In this document: in pieces, positions 43,415 through 51,904 of the stretch
How the letters are laid out: each line of letters starts with the position of its first letter
Position numbering within the stretch: position 1 is the stretch's first letter
NCBI GenBank assembly: GCA_046269235.1
Contig: JBJZOS010000006.1
Location: forward strand, 1 to 64,000
Length of the DNA: 64,000 bases
Direction: 5' to 3'
Source of the DNA: Soonwooa sp032078105
GTDB taxonomy: Bacteria; Bacteroidota; Bacteroidia; Flavobacteriales; Weeksellaceae
Position numbers and translations under genes: made by a program
Notes under the pieces: model-generated
Databases searched by the model: none
The model's input: the letters and a program-made list of their open reading frames with translations, nothing else
What the model was told of the DNA's origin: nothing

Positions 43415-44554
43415 CTATTTTGTGATATCTCTTCCGATTACCAATCTTTGGATTTCTGAAGTTCCTTCACCAATGGTACAAAGTTTAGAATCTCTGTAGA
43501 ATTTCTCAGCCGGGAAGTCCTTCGTATAACCGTAACCTCCAAAGATTTGTACAGCATTGTTTGAGATTCTTACACAGGCTTCCGATGCGTAAAGTTTTGC
43601 CATTGCACCTTCTTTAGTCATTGGTTGTTTAGCCATTTTTAAAGTTGAAGCTCTTTGGATTAAAAGTTCTGATGCATCGATTTCTGTTGCCATGTCAGCT
43701 AACATAAAATTAATCGCTTGGAATTCTGAAATTGATTTCCCGAATTGTTGTCTTTCTTTAGCATATTTAAGAGCTGCTTTGTAAGCGCCTCTCGCAGTTC
43801 CTAAAGATAAAGCAGCAATAGAGATCCTACCACCATCCAAGATTTTCATCGCTTGTTTGAAGCCTTCTCCAACCTCGCCCAATCTGTGAGAATCTGGTAC
43901 ACGTACATTGTCAAAAATAAGCTCTGCAGTTTCTGATGCGCGCATTCCCAACTTATTTTCTTTTTTACCAGAAGAGAAACCTGGCATTCCTTTTTCTAAA
44001 ACGAAAGCTGTAGAATTATTCTTAGCGCCTTTTTCTCCTGTTCTTGTCATAACAACAGCAATATCACCAGAAATAGCGTGTGTGATGAAATTCTTAGCAC
44101 CGTTGATAACCCACTCGTCACCATCTTTAACCGCAGTTGTTGACATACCCCCAGAGTCAGATCCTGTGTTGTGTTCTGTAAGTCCCCAAGCACCGATAAC
44201 TTTACCAGATGCTAGTTGTGGAAGCCACTTCATACGTTGTTCTTCGTTCCCGAATTCGTAGATGTGGTTGGTACAAAGTGAATTGTGTGCAGCAACAGAT
44301 AGTCCAATGGATGGATCAACTTGAGAAATTTCGTCCAAAATTGCTACATACTCGTGGTATCCAAGTCCAGAACCACCATATTGTTCAGGAATAACAATGC
44401 CCATAAAACCCATTTCTCCTAATTGGTGGAATAGTTCTATTGGAAAAGTTTGACTTTCGTCCCATTCCATAATGTTTGGGCGGATATTTTTTTCTGCAAA
44501 TTCTCTAGCCGTTTCAGCGACCATTTTTAAGTTGTCCATAGTTGTGCTGTCCAT
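43415..44554 (-). CDS. Acyl-CoA dehydrogenase
   Basis: A 379-residue flavoenzyme with all three ACAD domains. Signatures are GAWGLTEHNTGSDSGGM (FAD/substrate), GGRISIAALSLGTARGAYKAAL, ERQQFGKSISEFQ and FGGYGYTKDFPAEKFYRDSK followed by GEGTSEIQRLVIGR, where the Glu after IG is at the position of the catalytic base of short- and medium-chain enzymes. It oxidises acyl-CoA to enoyl-CoA in beta-oxidation or branched-chain amino-acid catabolism; chain preference cannot be read. Monocistronic. Confidence 0.93.
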   Translation of the reverse strand: MDSTTMDNLKMVAETAREFAEKNIRPNIMEWDESQTFPIELFHQLGEMGFMGIVIPEQYGGSGLGYHEYVAILDEISQVDPSIGLSVAAHNSLCTNHIYEFGNEEQRMKWLPQLASGKVIGAWGLTEHNTGSDSGGMSTTAVKDGDEWVINGAKNFITHAISGDIAVVMTRTGEKGAKNNSTAFVLEKGMPGFSSGKKENKLGMRASETAELIFDNVRVPDSHRLGEVGEGFKQAMKILDGGRISIAALSLGTARGAYKAALKYAKERQQFGKSISEFQAINFMLADMATEIDASELLIQRASTLKMAKQPMTKEGAMAKLYASEACVRISNNAVQIFGGYGYTKDFPAEKFYRDSKLCTIGEGTSEIQRLVIGRDITK

Positions 44555-44571
44555 ATTAATTTATTGAGTTC

Positions 44572-44579
44572 CAAATATA
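44572..44579 (-). promoter_or_regulatory. -7 box of the acyl-CoA dehydrogenase gene
   Basis: Minus-strand TATATTTG, exact TAnnTTTG, ends 17 nt before the ATG. Confidence 0.5.
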
Positions 44580-44712
44580 ACTCAATTTAGAATGGAGACA
44601 AAATTTTTCTTTTTAATGATTGGGTTTTAGTTTGTTAAATTATTAATAGTTAATTTATTAGCTTTTAATAATATATTAATAATCTATTTCAATTTTTCAT
44701 AAGATAATTAAT

Positions 44713-44720
44713 TATCTTTA
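44713..44720 (+). promoter_or_regulatory. Near-consensus -7 box of the endonuclease I gene
   Basis: TATCTTTA differs from TAnnTTTG at the last base and ends 21 nt before the ATG at 44742. Confidence 0.3.
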
Positions 44721-44741
44721 ACGCCTTTATAATTTTAGAGT

Positions 44742-46574
44742 ATGAAAAAACTTTATTTTGGATTATTAATTCTACCAAGTTTGTTTTTTGGACAAACAGG
44801 TGGTTATTACAACGGTACCGAAAATCTTTCTGGTTACCAGTTGAAGTCTAAATTACACGACATTATTTCTGCCAAACCTATTAGCTGGAATTATGGTGAT
44901 TTGCAAACTTTCTATGCAACAACCGACGTCGATCGTTATTATGAAAATGATGGAAGTTTATTGGATATGTATTCTGAAATCCCGACTGGTACAGATGCTT
45001 ATGCATACAATTTTAGTCAAATGATTGGCTCTGCTAATGCTGAAGGTCTTGGCTGGAATCGTGAACATATTATGCCGCAAAGTACATTTAATAGCAATTA
45101 CCCAATGTATTCGGATTTATTTTTTGTGATTCCGACGGATGCAAGAATTAATCAGTTGAGAAGTAATTATCCTTATGGAGTAGTGGGATCAACAACTTTT
45201 CATACTTTTACGAATATCTCAAAAATTGGTAATATCGCAATACCAAACGCTACTTATACAGGTCGAGTTTATGAACCAATTAACGAATTTAAAGGCGATA
45301 TAGCTAGATCTTTACTGTATTTTGCGGTTCGTTATGAAGGCAAGTTGGGAAGTTTTAATTTTGATACAAATGCAGATCCTAAAAAAGATCAAAACCCTTT
45401 GAATGGAAGCGAGGAGCAAGCTTTTGAAAAATGGTATATTCAAATGTTGATTAATTGGCATAATCTAGATCCTGTTTCGCAAAAAGAAATTGATCGTAAT
45501 AATTACGTTTATCAAATTCAGAAAAATAGAAATCCTTTTATCGATCATCCAGAATGGGTTAATGTAATTTGGAATCAAAATATTTCGACAACTGCGCCAC
45601 AAGCGGTTTCGGATGTAGTCTCGACCAAAACTTCTGCCTATTTTGCTAGTTTGCAATGGACGCCAAGTCCAGATCCAACGGTTGTTGGGTACGAAATTTA
45701 CCAAGACGGAATTTTAATCGGTAAAACTTCTTCTAATAAATATGTTGCCGATCGTCTGCTACCTTTAACCACTTATAATTTCAGCGTTATCGCATATAAT
45801 AATGCTTATTTGAAGAGTCCGCAAGGTAACATACTGTCAACAACGACTTTGGAAAATGATGCGTATGCGAGCGATTTGATGATTGATAAATATATTGAAG
45901 GAAGCTCTAATAATCGTGCTTTAGAAATTAAAAACCTCACTGGGCACGATATTGATCTTAAAAATTATCGCTTATCTGCGCAATATAAAAGTGGTGTGAA
46001 CTACTATTTTGAAAAACCTTTAGAACTAGAAGGGATTCTGCCGCATGGTGAAAGTTTTGTAGCGATAAATCCTAATGCAACTTTGACATGTTATTCAACT
46101 GAAAGTGCAAGATTCCAATCGGCGTCGCCAGCTTTGACATTTTCGGGGTACAATTATGTAGAGCTAAACTACAAAAATTTACCTGTTGATGCCATTGGTA
46201 ATAAAGGAATCGATAATACGAACACGGATAAATCTTTGTACCGTTTGGCAAGTGTTAAAAATCCAACTAAAACTTATGATGTCGCAGAATGGCAATCTTA
46301 TCCAATAGATTACTGTCAGAATTTAGGATCTTTAGCATCGCAAGACTTGAGTTTATTAACAAATACAAGCATCTATCCAAATCCAGTTTCAGATATTTTG
46401 AATGTTAAATCAGATCAAATTATTACTAATTTCCAGATTTTAGATTCTATGGGAAGATTGGTGAAGTCAGGAGCAATAAGTGCCAAAAATGCTTCACTAA
46501 ATGTTGCTAATCTAGCTGCTGGTGTTTATTTCTTAAAATTGGATGACAAAGTTCAGCAGTTTATCAAGAGATAA
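44742..46574 (+). CDS. Secreted endonuclease I-family nuclease with T9SS sorting domain
   Basis: A 610-residue protein: signal peptide (MKKLYFGLLILPSLFFGQ), an endonuclease I/NucM-type domain (about residues 25-280) with the beta-beta-alpha-metal motif NREHIMPQS at residues 106-114, an Fn3-like domain (APQAVSDVVS to TTLEND), a lamin-tail-like domain (ALEIKNLTGHDIDLKNYRL) and a T9SS type A domain (SIYPNPVSDILNV, ILDSMGRLVK, LAAGVYFLKL, QFIKR). Likely a secreted non-specific DNase/RNase for nutrient acquisition. Its stop codon falls within the first satD upstream repeat. Confidence 0.9.
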   Translation: MKKLYFGLLILPSLFFGQTGGYYNGTENLSGYQLKSKLHDIISAKPISWNYGDLQTFYATTDVDRYYENDGSLLDMYSEIPTGTDAYAYNFSQMIGSANAEGLGWNREHIMPQSTFNSNYPMYSDLFFVIPTDARINQLRSNYPYGVVGSTTFHTFTNISKIGNIAIPNATYTGRVYEPINEFKGDIARSLLYFAVRYEGKLGSFNFDTNADPKKDQNPLNGSEEQAFEKWYIQMLINWHNLDPVSQKEIDRNNYVYQIQKNRNPFIDHPEWVNVIWNQNISTTAPQAVSDVVSTKTSAYFASLQWTPSPDPTVVGYEIYQDGILIGKTSSNKYVADRLLPLTTYNFSVIAYNNAYLKSPQGNILSTTTLENDAYASDLMIDKYIEGSSNNRALEIKNLTGHDIDLKNYRLSAQYKSGVNYYFEKPLELEGILPHGESFVAINPNATLTCYSTESARFQSASPALTFSGYNYVELNYKNLPVDAIGNKGIDNTNTDKSLYRLASVKNPTKTYDVAEWQSYPIDYCQNLGSLASQDLSLLTNTSIYPNPVSDILNVKSDQIITNFQILDSMGRLVKSGAISAKNASLNVANLAAGVYFLKLDDKVQQFIKR

Positions 46575-46694
46575 GTTATTTCGCTAATATTTAAGAAATA
46601 TAAGTTATTTCGCTAATATTTATTGATTATAATGTTTTTCGCTAATATTTTAATTTATAAGCTTTTTGTATTATATTTTAAAATATTAGCGATT
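46572..46694. repeat. Operator-like repeat array upstream of satD
   Basis: The 14-bp core TTTCGCTAATATTT occurs exactly at 46580-46593, 46609-46622 and 46638-46651, each 29 bp after the last. A weaker fourth copy (10 of 14) lies at 46666-46679. An inverted copy, AAATATTAGCGATT, lies at 46681-46694 and abuts the -7 box at 46700. The first two copies are identical over 23 bp (46572-46594 and 46601-46623). The array fills the whole gap between the endonuclease stop and satD. Confidence 0.85.
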
Positions 46695-46699
46695 TTTAT

Positions 46700-46707
46700 T
46701 ATATTTG
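46700..46707 (+). promoter_or_regulatory. -7 box of the satD operon
   Basis: TATATTTG, exact TAnnTTTG, ends 4 nt before the satD ATG, predicting a leaderless mRNA. The inverted repeat copy occupies the adjoining spacer region, where a bound protein would block RNA polymerase. Confidence 0.55.
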
Positions 46708-46711
46708 TACA

Positions 46712-47317
46712 ATGAAAGCGGTGATCACAGGCGATATTATTGACTCTCAAAAATTCGGGGCAGAAGTTTGGTACAAAGTTTTGCAAGAGATTTTTGAAGG
46801 AAAAACGCCGCAAGAGTGGGAAAACTACCGCGGTGACGAGTTTCAGTATCTTATTCCAAATGCTGAAGATGCTTTTCTAGAATTTTTAAAAATAAAAGCT
46901 GGCGTCAAAAAAATCCAAGATTTAGACGTTCGTATTTCGATTGGTTTAGGTGATCAAAATTTCGTCGCGGATAAAGTGTCACAAAGTAATGGCAGTGCTT
47001 TTGTCAATTCTGGACGCAATCTCGAACGTATAAAAGCAGAAAAAATTAATCTTCACATCGCTTCAGAAAAGCCAGAGTTAGATGCTCAACTTAACCTTAT
47101 TTTTAAATGGGTGAGTTTAACCGTCGATAGTTGGAGTGTGATGTCAGCAGAAATTGTTGACTTGTTTTTAAATAAAAAAGACATTAACCAAGACGAAGCT
47201 GCAAAGCAACTTAACTTGACACAATCCTCCATTAGCCAACGTCTAAAACGCGCTAACTATGATCTTTTGATGGAGACCGAAGCTTATTATCGACAACTAA
47301 TCTCTCAGCAAAAATGA
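46712..47317 (+). CDS. satD: SatD-family protein with cyclase-like core and C-terminal HTH
   Basis: A 201-residue SatD-family protein (the name comes from an acid-tolerance locus of Streptococcus; function unproven). The core reads like a degenerate class III cyclase/GGDEF fold: TGDIIDS (D8, D11), RGDEFQ (40-45), VRISIG (73-78) and GSAFVNSGRNLERI (94-107, compare cyclase N-xxx-R). The C-terminus (about 157-182, DEAAKQLNLTQSSISQRLKR) is a clear helix-turn-helix. It overlaps the following DUF3307 gene by 4 bp. Self-regulation through the upstream repeats is inferred. Confidence 0.82.
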   Translation: MKAVITGDIIDSQKFGAEVWYKVLQEIFEGKTPQEWENYRGDEFQYLIPNAEDAFLEFLKIKAGVKKIQDLDVRISIGLGDQNFVADKVSQSNGSAFVNSGRNLERIKAEKINLHIASEKPELDAQLNLIFKWVSLTVDSWSVMSAEIVDLFLNKKDINQDEAAKQLNLTQSSISQRLKRANYDLLMETEAYYRQLISQQK

Positions 47318-48015
47318 TTTTTTTACCACTCATATTGGCTCATTTACTAGGGGATTTCGTCTTCCAGCCAAATGCGTGGGTTAAAGATAAAGAGCAAAAA
47401 AAACTCGCAAGTCCGTATTTGTACATTCATGTGTTGTTGCACACAATTTTGAGTTTCGTATTTCTGTGGAACCTTAATTATTGGTGGATTGCCTTGCTTG
47501 TTGGCATAACACATTTTGTGATTGATGCTGCAAAACTTCAATTTCAAAAATCTAAAAATAAACGATTATGGTTTTTCATAGATCAATTTTTACATATTGC
47601 CGTAATTATTGCTTTGAGTTTAATCATTCAACAAAATATAGATTGGAGTATTATCTTTAACGAAACCACTCTCAAACTCTTTACAGCAGCTACTTTCCTA
47701 ACGACGCCTTGTTCTATTATTATTAAATTATTGATAAGTTTCTGGACGCCCAATCCACAAGATAAAGATTCGGTACAAACAGATTCTTTAGCCAATGCAG
47801 GTAAATATATCGGAATTTTGGAACGATTGATGGTTTTCGTTTTTATAATTGTAAACCATTGGGAAGGTGTAGGTTTTATGATTGCTGCAAAGTCGGTTTT
47901 TAGGTTTAGTGATTTGGCGCAAGCTAAACAACGAAAATTGACAGAATACGTATTGATAGGAACATTATTAAGTTTTGGAATCGCAATTTTAACAGGGATT
48001 TTGGTTCAGATTTAA
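47314..48015 (+). CDS. DUF3307-family integral membrane protein
   Basis: A 233-residue protein with about six hydrophobic segments; the opening LILAHLLGDFVFQPNAWVKDK is the DUF3307 signature, and HFVIDAAKLQ is a second conserved block. The start ATG overlaps the satD stop (ATGA), indicating translational coupling. SatD plus DUF3307 is, as I recall, a recurrent pair in Bacteroidota. Function unknown; a membrane effector or transporter controlled by SatD is a guess. Confidence 0.8.
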   Translation: MIFLPLILAHLLGDFVFQPNAWVKDKEQKKLASPYLYIHVLLHTILSFVFLWNLNYWWIALLVGITHFVIDAAKLQFQKSKNKRLWFFIDQFLHIAVIIALSLIIQQNIDWSIIFNETTLKLFTAATFLTTPCSIIIKLLISFWTPNPQDKDSVQTDSLANAGKYIGILERLMVFVFIIVNHWEGVGFMIAAKSVFRFSDLAQAKQRKLTEYVLIGTLLSFGIAILTGILVQI

Positions 48016-48029
48016 ACCAATTATTTCCG

Positions 48030-48037
48030 TAAATTTG
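48030..48037 (+). promoter_or_regulatory. -7 box of purC
   Basis: TAAATTTG, exact TAnnTTTG, lies 39 nt before the purC ATG. Confidence 0.5.
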
Positions 48038-48076
48038 TATAGAAATAAATTAAAAGTAAAAAAGTAAGAAGAGTAA

Positions 48077-48796
48077 ATGGAAAAGAAAGACATGCTTTAT
48101 GAAGGTAAAGCAAAACAAGTTTTCGCAACAGGCAAAGCAGACGAAGTCGTTGTAAGATACAAAGATGATGCAACAGCTTTCAATGCACAAAAGCGTGGTT
48201 CTTTCGCGAGAAAAGGCGAATTAAATAATGCTATTTCAACTTTAATTTTCGAATACTTAGCAAAAAATGGAATCCCAACACACTTTATTGCAAAGCTAGG
48301 TGATATCGAGCAATTGGTGAAAAAAGTAGATATCATTCCGTTGGAAATGGTTGTGCGTAATTATGTTGCGGGAAGCATGGCGCAACGTCTTGGTGTAGAA
48401 GAAGGTCTAAAGGCGCCCGCGACTATTTTTGATCTTTGCTATAAAAAAGACGAGTTAGGAGATCCGCTAATCAACGATCATCACGCTGTATTTTTGGGTG
48501 CTGCATCTTATGATGAACTAAAAGAGATGTACGCTTTAACGGACAAAATCAACCAATTATTGATCGCATTATTTGACAAAATGAATATTATCCTTGTTGA
48601 TTTTAAAATCGAATTAGGAAAAACTTCGGATGGGAAAATTGTTTTAGCAGACGAAATCTCACCAGATACTTGTCGTCTTTGGGATAAAGATACGATGAAG
48701 AAGTTGGATAAAGACCGTTTCAGAAGAGATCTTGGAGAAGTTACAGAAGCTTACGAAGAGATATACGATAGATTACAAAAAGCACTTAATTCATAA
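48077..48796 (+). CDS. purC: SAICAR synthetase PurC
   Basis: A 239-residue phosphoribosylaminoimidazole-succinocarboxamide synthase, of standard length. The N-terminal MLYEGKAKQVFATG, the substrate block EMVVRNYVAGSMAQRLG and ADEISPDTCRLWD are diagnostic. It joins CAIR and aspartate with ATP in purine synthesis. purF follows after 19 bp, an operon of two non-consecutive pathway steps. Confidence 0.97.
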   Translation: MEKKDMLYEGKAKQVFATGKADEVVVRYKDDATAFNAQKRGSFARKGELNNAISTLIFEYLAKNGIPTHFIAKLGDIEQLVKKVDIIPLEMVVRNYVAGSMAQRLGVEEGLKAPATIFDLCYKKDELGDPLINDHHAVFLGAASYDELKEMYALTDKINQLLIALFDKMNIILVDFKIELGKTSDGKIVLADEISPDTCRLWDKDTMKKLDKDRFRRDLGEVTEAYEEIYDRLQKALNS

Positions 48797-48815
48797 ATTC
48801 TATAGAAATTTAAAA

Positions 48816-50324
48816 ATGAATTTAGAATTTCAAAACTTCAGTTCGTTACCAAAATATGCCTTTCAGAATCGCTATAACGAATTCGAAGAATTAAAAAATC
48901 AAGAACTAGAAGCTGGCGCTTATCCATTTGACAAAATGGAAGAAGAATGCGGGATTTTTGGTTTGGTCTCCGACGAAAATACAGACACATTTTCGTTATC
49001 ACAATTTGGACTTTTTGCATTGCAACATCGTGGGCAAGAAGCTTGCGGCATTACCGTTGGTAACGATGGAAAAATGTATTCTGTAAAAGATGAAGGTTTG
49101 GTTTTGGATGTTTTTAAAACCATCGAAAATCCAGAAACTTTTATGGGAAATTGTGTTATTGGTCACACGCGTTACACGACGGCGGGCGACAAAAAGAAAT
49201 ACAACTACCAACCGTTCTTTGCAAAGAATGAATATGACCAAATTATCCTATCCATCGCACATAACGGAAATCTGACCAACGCCAAACAACTCAAAAAAGA
49301 GTTGGAGGAGGAAGGTGTCGTGTTCCGTGCGACTTCGGATTCGGAGGTTATTTTAAGATTAATTCAGAAAAACCTAGATCTTGGACTTCGTGGTGCCATT
49401 AAAGCGACGATGGAAAAGATTGAAGGTGCTTATTCTGTAGTTGGTGTTACTCGTAATAAATTCTTTGCATTCCGCGATTTTAACGGTATTCGACCTTTGG
49501 TTTTAGGAGCGATTGACGAAAAAACGTTTGTCGTAGCGTCGGAATCTTGTGCGTTGGACGGTGTTGGTGCACAATATGTGCGTGATATTCTTCCAGGCGA
49601 AATCGTGTATACAAGCGATAACGAAGAAGGTCTTCAATCGTATTTGGTAAAAGAAAATTGCACAAACAGAATTTGCTCTTTCGAATATATTTATTTCGCA
49701 CGTCCTGACTCGATGTTGGAAGGCATCAATGTGCACGAAGTTCGTGAGAAATCTGGTATGAAAATCTGGGAGCAAGCGCCAGTAGAAGCCGATGTTGTAA
49801 TTGGTGTCCCAGATTCTGGTGTTCCCGCTGCAATTGGTTTTGCAAAAGCTTCGGGTATCCCTTTCCGTCCAGTGTTGATCAAGAATCGTTATATCGGTAG
49901 ATCGTTTATCATTCCGTCGCAAGAGATGCGCGAGCATTATGTTAATCTTAAATTAAATCCAATTGTTTCCGAAATTAAAGGCAAACGTGTTGTGATTATC
50001 GACGACTCGATTGTTAGAGGAACGACGTCAAAACGTTTGGTTAAAATTCTTAAGAAAGCAGGTGTTAAGGAAATTCACTTTAGAAGTGTTTCGCCGCCCA
50101 TTATTGCGCCATGTTTCTTAGGAATTGATACGCCGACTAAAGATGATTTAATCTCGGCAAATATGACCAAAGATGAGCTTAGAGATTATCTAGAAGTTGA
50201 TAGTTTGGAGTTTTTGTCGGTTCCTAATTTACAGGAGATTTTAGGTTCTACGAATCATTGCTTCGGATGTTTTACAGAAAAATATCCTGTTGAAAAACCA
50301 GTAGAAGAAGATTTATTTCAATAA
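48816..50324 (+). CDS. purF: Amidophosphoribosyltransferase PurF
   Basis: Predicted 502 residues from the ATG at 48816. PurF makes phosphoribosylamine from PRPP and glutamine, the first committed purine step. The glutaminase nucleophile is C45 in EEECGIFGLV, so a propeptide of 44 residues would have to be removed; starting instead at Met41 (48936) would give a 4-residue propeptide like typical PurF. The PRPP site is VVIIDDSIVRGTTSKRL. A downstream start is therefore a real alternative. Ends at a clear terminator. Confidence 0.93.
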   Translation: MNLEFQNFSSLPKYAFQNRYNEFEELKNQELEAGAYPFDKMEEECGIFGLVSDENTDTFSLSQFGLFALQHRGQEACGITVGNDGKMYSVKDEGLVLDVFKTIENPETFMGNCVIGHTRYTTAGDKKKYNYQPFFAKNEYDQIILSIAHNGNLTNAKQLKKELEEEGVVFRATSDSEVILRLIQKNLDLGLRGAIKATMEKIEGAYSVVGVTRNKFFAFRDFNGIRPLVLGAIDEKTFVVASESCALDGVGAQYVRDILPGEIVYTSDNEEGLQSYLVKENCTNRICSFEYIYFARPDSMLEGINVHEVREKSGMKIWEQAPVEADVVIGVPDSGVPAAIGFAKASGIPFRPVLIKNRYIGRSFIIPSQEMREHYVNLKLNPIVSEIKGKRVVIIDDSIVRGTTSKRLVKILKKAGVKEIHFRSVSPPIIAPCFLGIDTPTKDDLISANMTKDELRDYLEVDSLEFLSVPNLQEILGSTNHCFGCFTEKYPVEKPVEEDLFQ

Positions 50325-50346
50325 TAATTTTAAGAAATATTACAAA

Positions 50347-50379
50347 AACAGCACTTCAATTTTGAGGTGCTGTTTTTTT
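50347..50379 (+). terminator. Terminator of purC-purF
   Basis: ACAGCACTTC and GAGGTGCTGT pair around an A/T-rich loop and are followed by T7. The remaining gap to 50435 is AT-rich, with two TAAACATTAAA units and nothing else seen. Confidence 0.75.
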
Positions 50380-50435
50380 AGGATTAAAAATTAACCTTGT
50401 TTTAAACATTAAACTCTAAACATTAAAATTTAAAC

Positions 50436-51749
50436 CTATTTAGTGTACCAACGCATTCTCGTTTCATATTCTGGTTTTAGTTTTAAGAACTTCCAGATTT
50501 TCCTATCGTCGGGATAGGTTGTTCTGTAAAAGATAATTTTGTCCGCCGAATATTTGAAGTAAGGATGATTTTTAAGCCATTCTTCAGGCGCTTCGACCAG
50601 CGTGTATTTTTGGACCTCATCAGTTGATAATTTACACGTGTTTATCAACTTCTGCATGAGATCTTTGTCGATGTTGTAAGTGTCAAGCATCTGTTGTGTG
50701 TTGATAAATCCGCCCAGCTTTTTACGAAAACCAATAAAACTTCCTGCTGCTTTTTCATCAAAACCAAATTCTATCAGTTGTTTAAAACTGATTTTATTTA
50801 AGTCTAATTTGGAGAAGTCAGTTTCTTGTTTTACTATGATTTTTTCGGAATTTGTTGTTTTAAAATTGTTGGGATTGAGAATAATGTAAGCTTTTAAATC
50901 ATTAAATTTTTCCTCCGAAATAACAAAACATGACTTAAAGTCTTCCAAACTGCGGAAACTCCCTTTGAGGTTTTTGTCACGATAATTAACAATGACTTGC
51001 GCTTGTTTATCACTGAAACCAAGTTTTTTCCAACCATCAATTTCTAAAAGATTGGGATCAAAATTTTTGTATTTAATGTCTTTTTTAATTTGAGCAAAAG
51101 CTTTGAAATTTTTAGGCGTTTTTTCAGGAAGTAGTAGATAAGGCTTCATTTGTGCATACTGTTCATCATTTATAATAAAACAATCTTTAAGTTTTTCTTT
51201 TGACACAAAACTTCCGCCGAGATAGTTTTTATATTTCAAAATTGCACCGGCCTGCTTTTCCGAAAAGCCCATGTTTTTCCAATCTTGTTGCGAAAGTTGA
51301 TCAGGATCGAATTTCCCATGTATATTCAAATTTTTTGCAATTTTTGAGTGGCTAGACTTTTCTGCCATTTCTTTATTCTCCAATAAAATAAAAGCTTCGA
51401 GCGCTTCGAATTTTTCTTCCGAGATAGCATAACATTTTTTTATTTGCTCTTTCGAAACAAAATTTCCGCCAAGCAAATTTTTGTATTTCAGAATAGTTGA
51501 AGCTTGCTTTTCCGTGAACCCTAAATCTTGCCAATCTTCGATTTGTAAGTCATTTGGATTAAACGGTGTTATTGATTTTTGCGTCCTTTCAATTGGTGCA
51601 AACGTCAGATATTCAATATTTTCTGTGGGTTTAGAAAATTGATTTTTGTAAAAATGGAATGTAATTTGAAGGCTTAAAAGAAACGAACTACTTATAATTA
51701 AAGCAATTATTTGTTTTCTTCTCATTCGATAGGAAAATTGTGTTTTCAT
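50436..51749 (-). CDS. Membrane-anchored protein with four helix-hairpin-helix repeats
   Basis: A 437-residue protein: N-terminal membrane helix (about 13-32), then four ComEA-like HhH units at about residues 63-122, 147-206, 230-290 and 315-374. Each has a W/L-x-x-LGF-x-KQA core (DLGFTEKQASTILKYKN, NMGFSEKQAGAILKYKN, KLGFSDKQAQVIVNYRD, EFGFDEKAAGSFIGFRK). A cysteine recurs at 106, 190 and 274, exactly 84 apart, and is lost in unit four. ComEA-type HhH domains bind DNA outside the membrane, so DNA uptake or DNA binding in the periplasm is plausible. Confidence 0.85.
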   Translation of the reverse strand: MKTQFSYRMRRKQIIALIISSSFLLSLQITFHFYKNQFSKPTENIEYLTFAPIERTQKSITPFNPNDLQIEDWQDLGFTEKQASTILKYKNLLGGNFVSKEQIKKCYAISEEKFEALEAFILLENKEMAEKSSHSKIAKNLNIHGKFDPDQLSQQDWKNMGFSEKQAGAILKYKNYLGGSFVSKEKLKDCFIINDEQYAQMKPYLLLPEKTPKNFKAFAQIKKDIKYKNFDPNLLEIDGWKKLGFSDKQAQVIVNYRDKNLKGSFRSLEDFKSCFVISEEKFNDLKAYIILNPNNFKTTNSEKIIVKQETDFSKLDLNKISFKQLIEFGFDEKAAGSFIGFRKKLGGFINTQQMLDTYNIDKDLMQKLINTCKLSTDEVQKYTLVEAPEEWLKNHPYFKYSADKIIFYRTTYPDDRKIWKFLKLKPEYETRMRWYTK

Positions 51750-51904
51750 GATGTCTGTCTTTACTGTTAAAATTACAATATTTATATAGAATATTTTGTT
51801 TTTATTATAATTTTTAAATTATGATTAAATTTAATTATGAATTTTTTACTGAAAAGCTGTCAATAGTTTAGGATAAAATTTACAAACACCAAAAAATAAA
51901 AATT

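Noticed and set aside
46572..46694. Repeats upstream of satD as a small CRISPR array
   Set aside because: The non-repeated parts are only about 6-15 bp and AT-rich, the last copy is inverted, and no cas genes are near. An operator array fits better.
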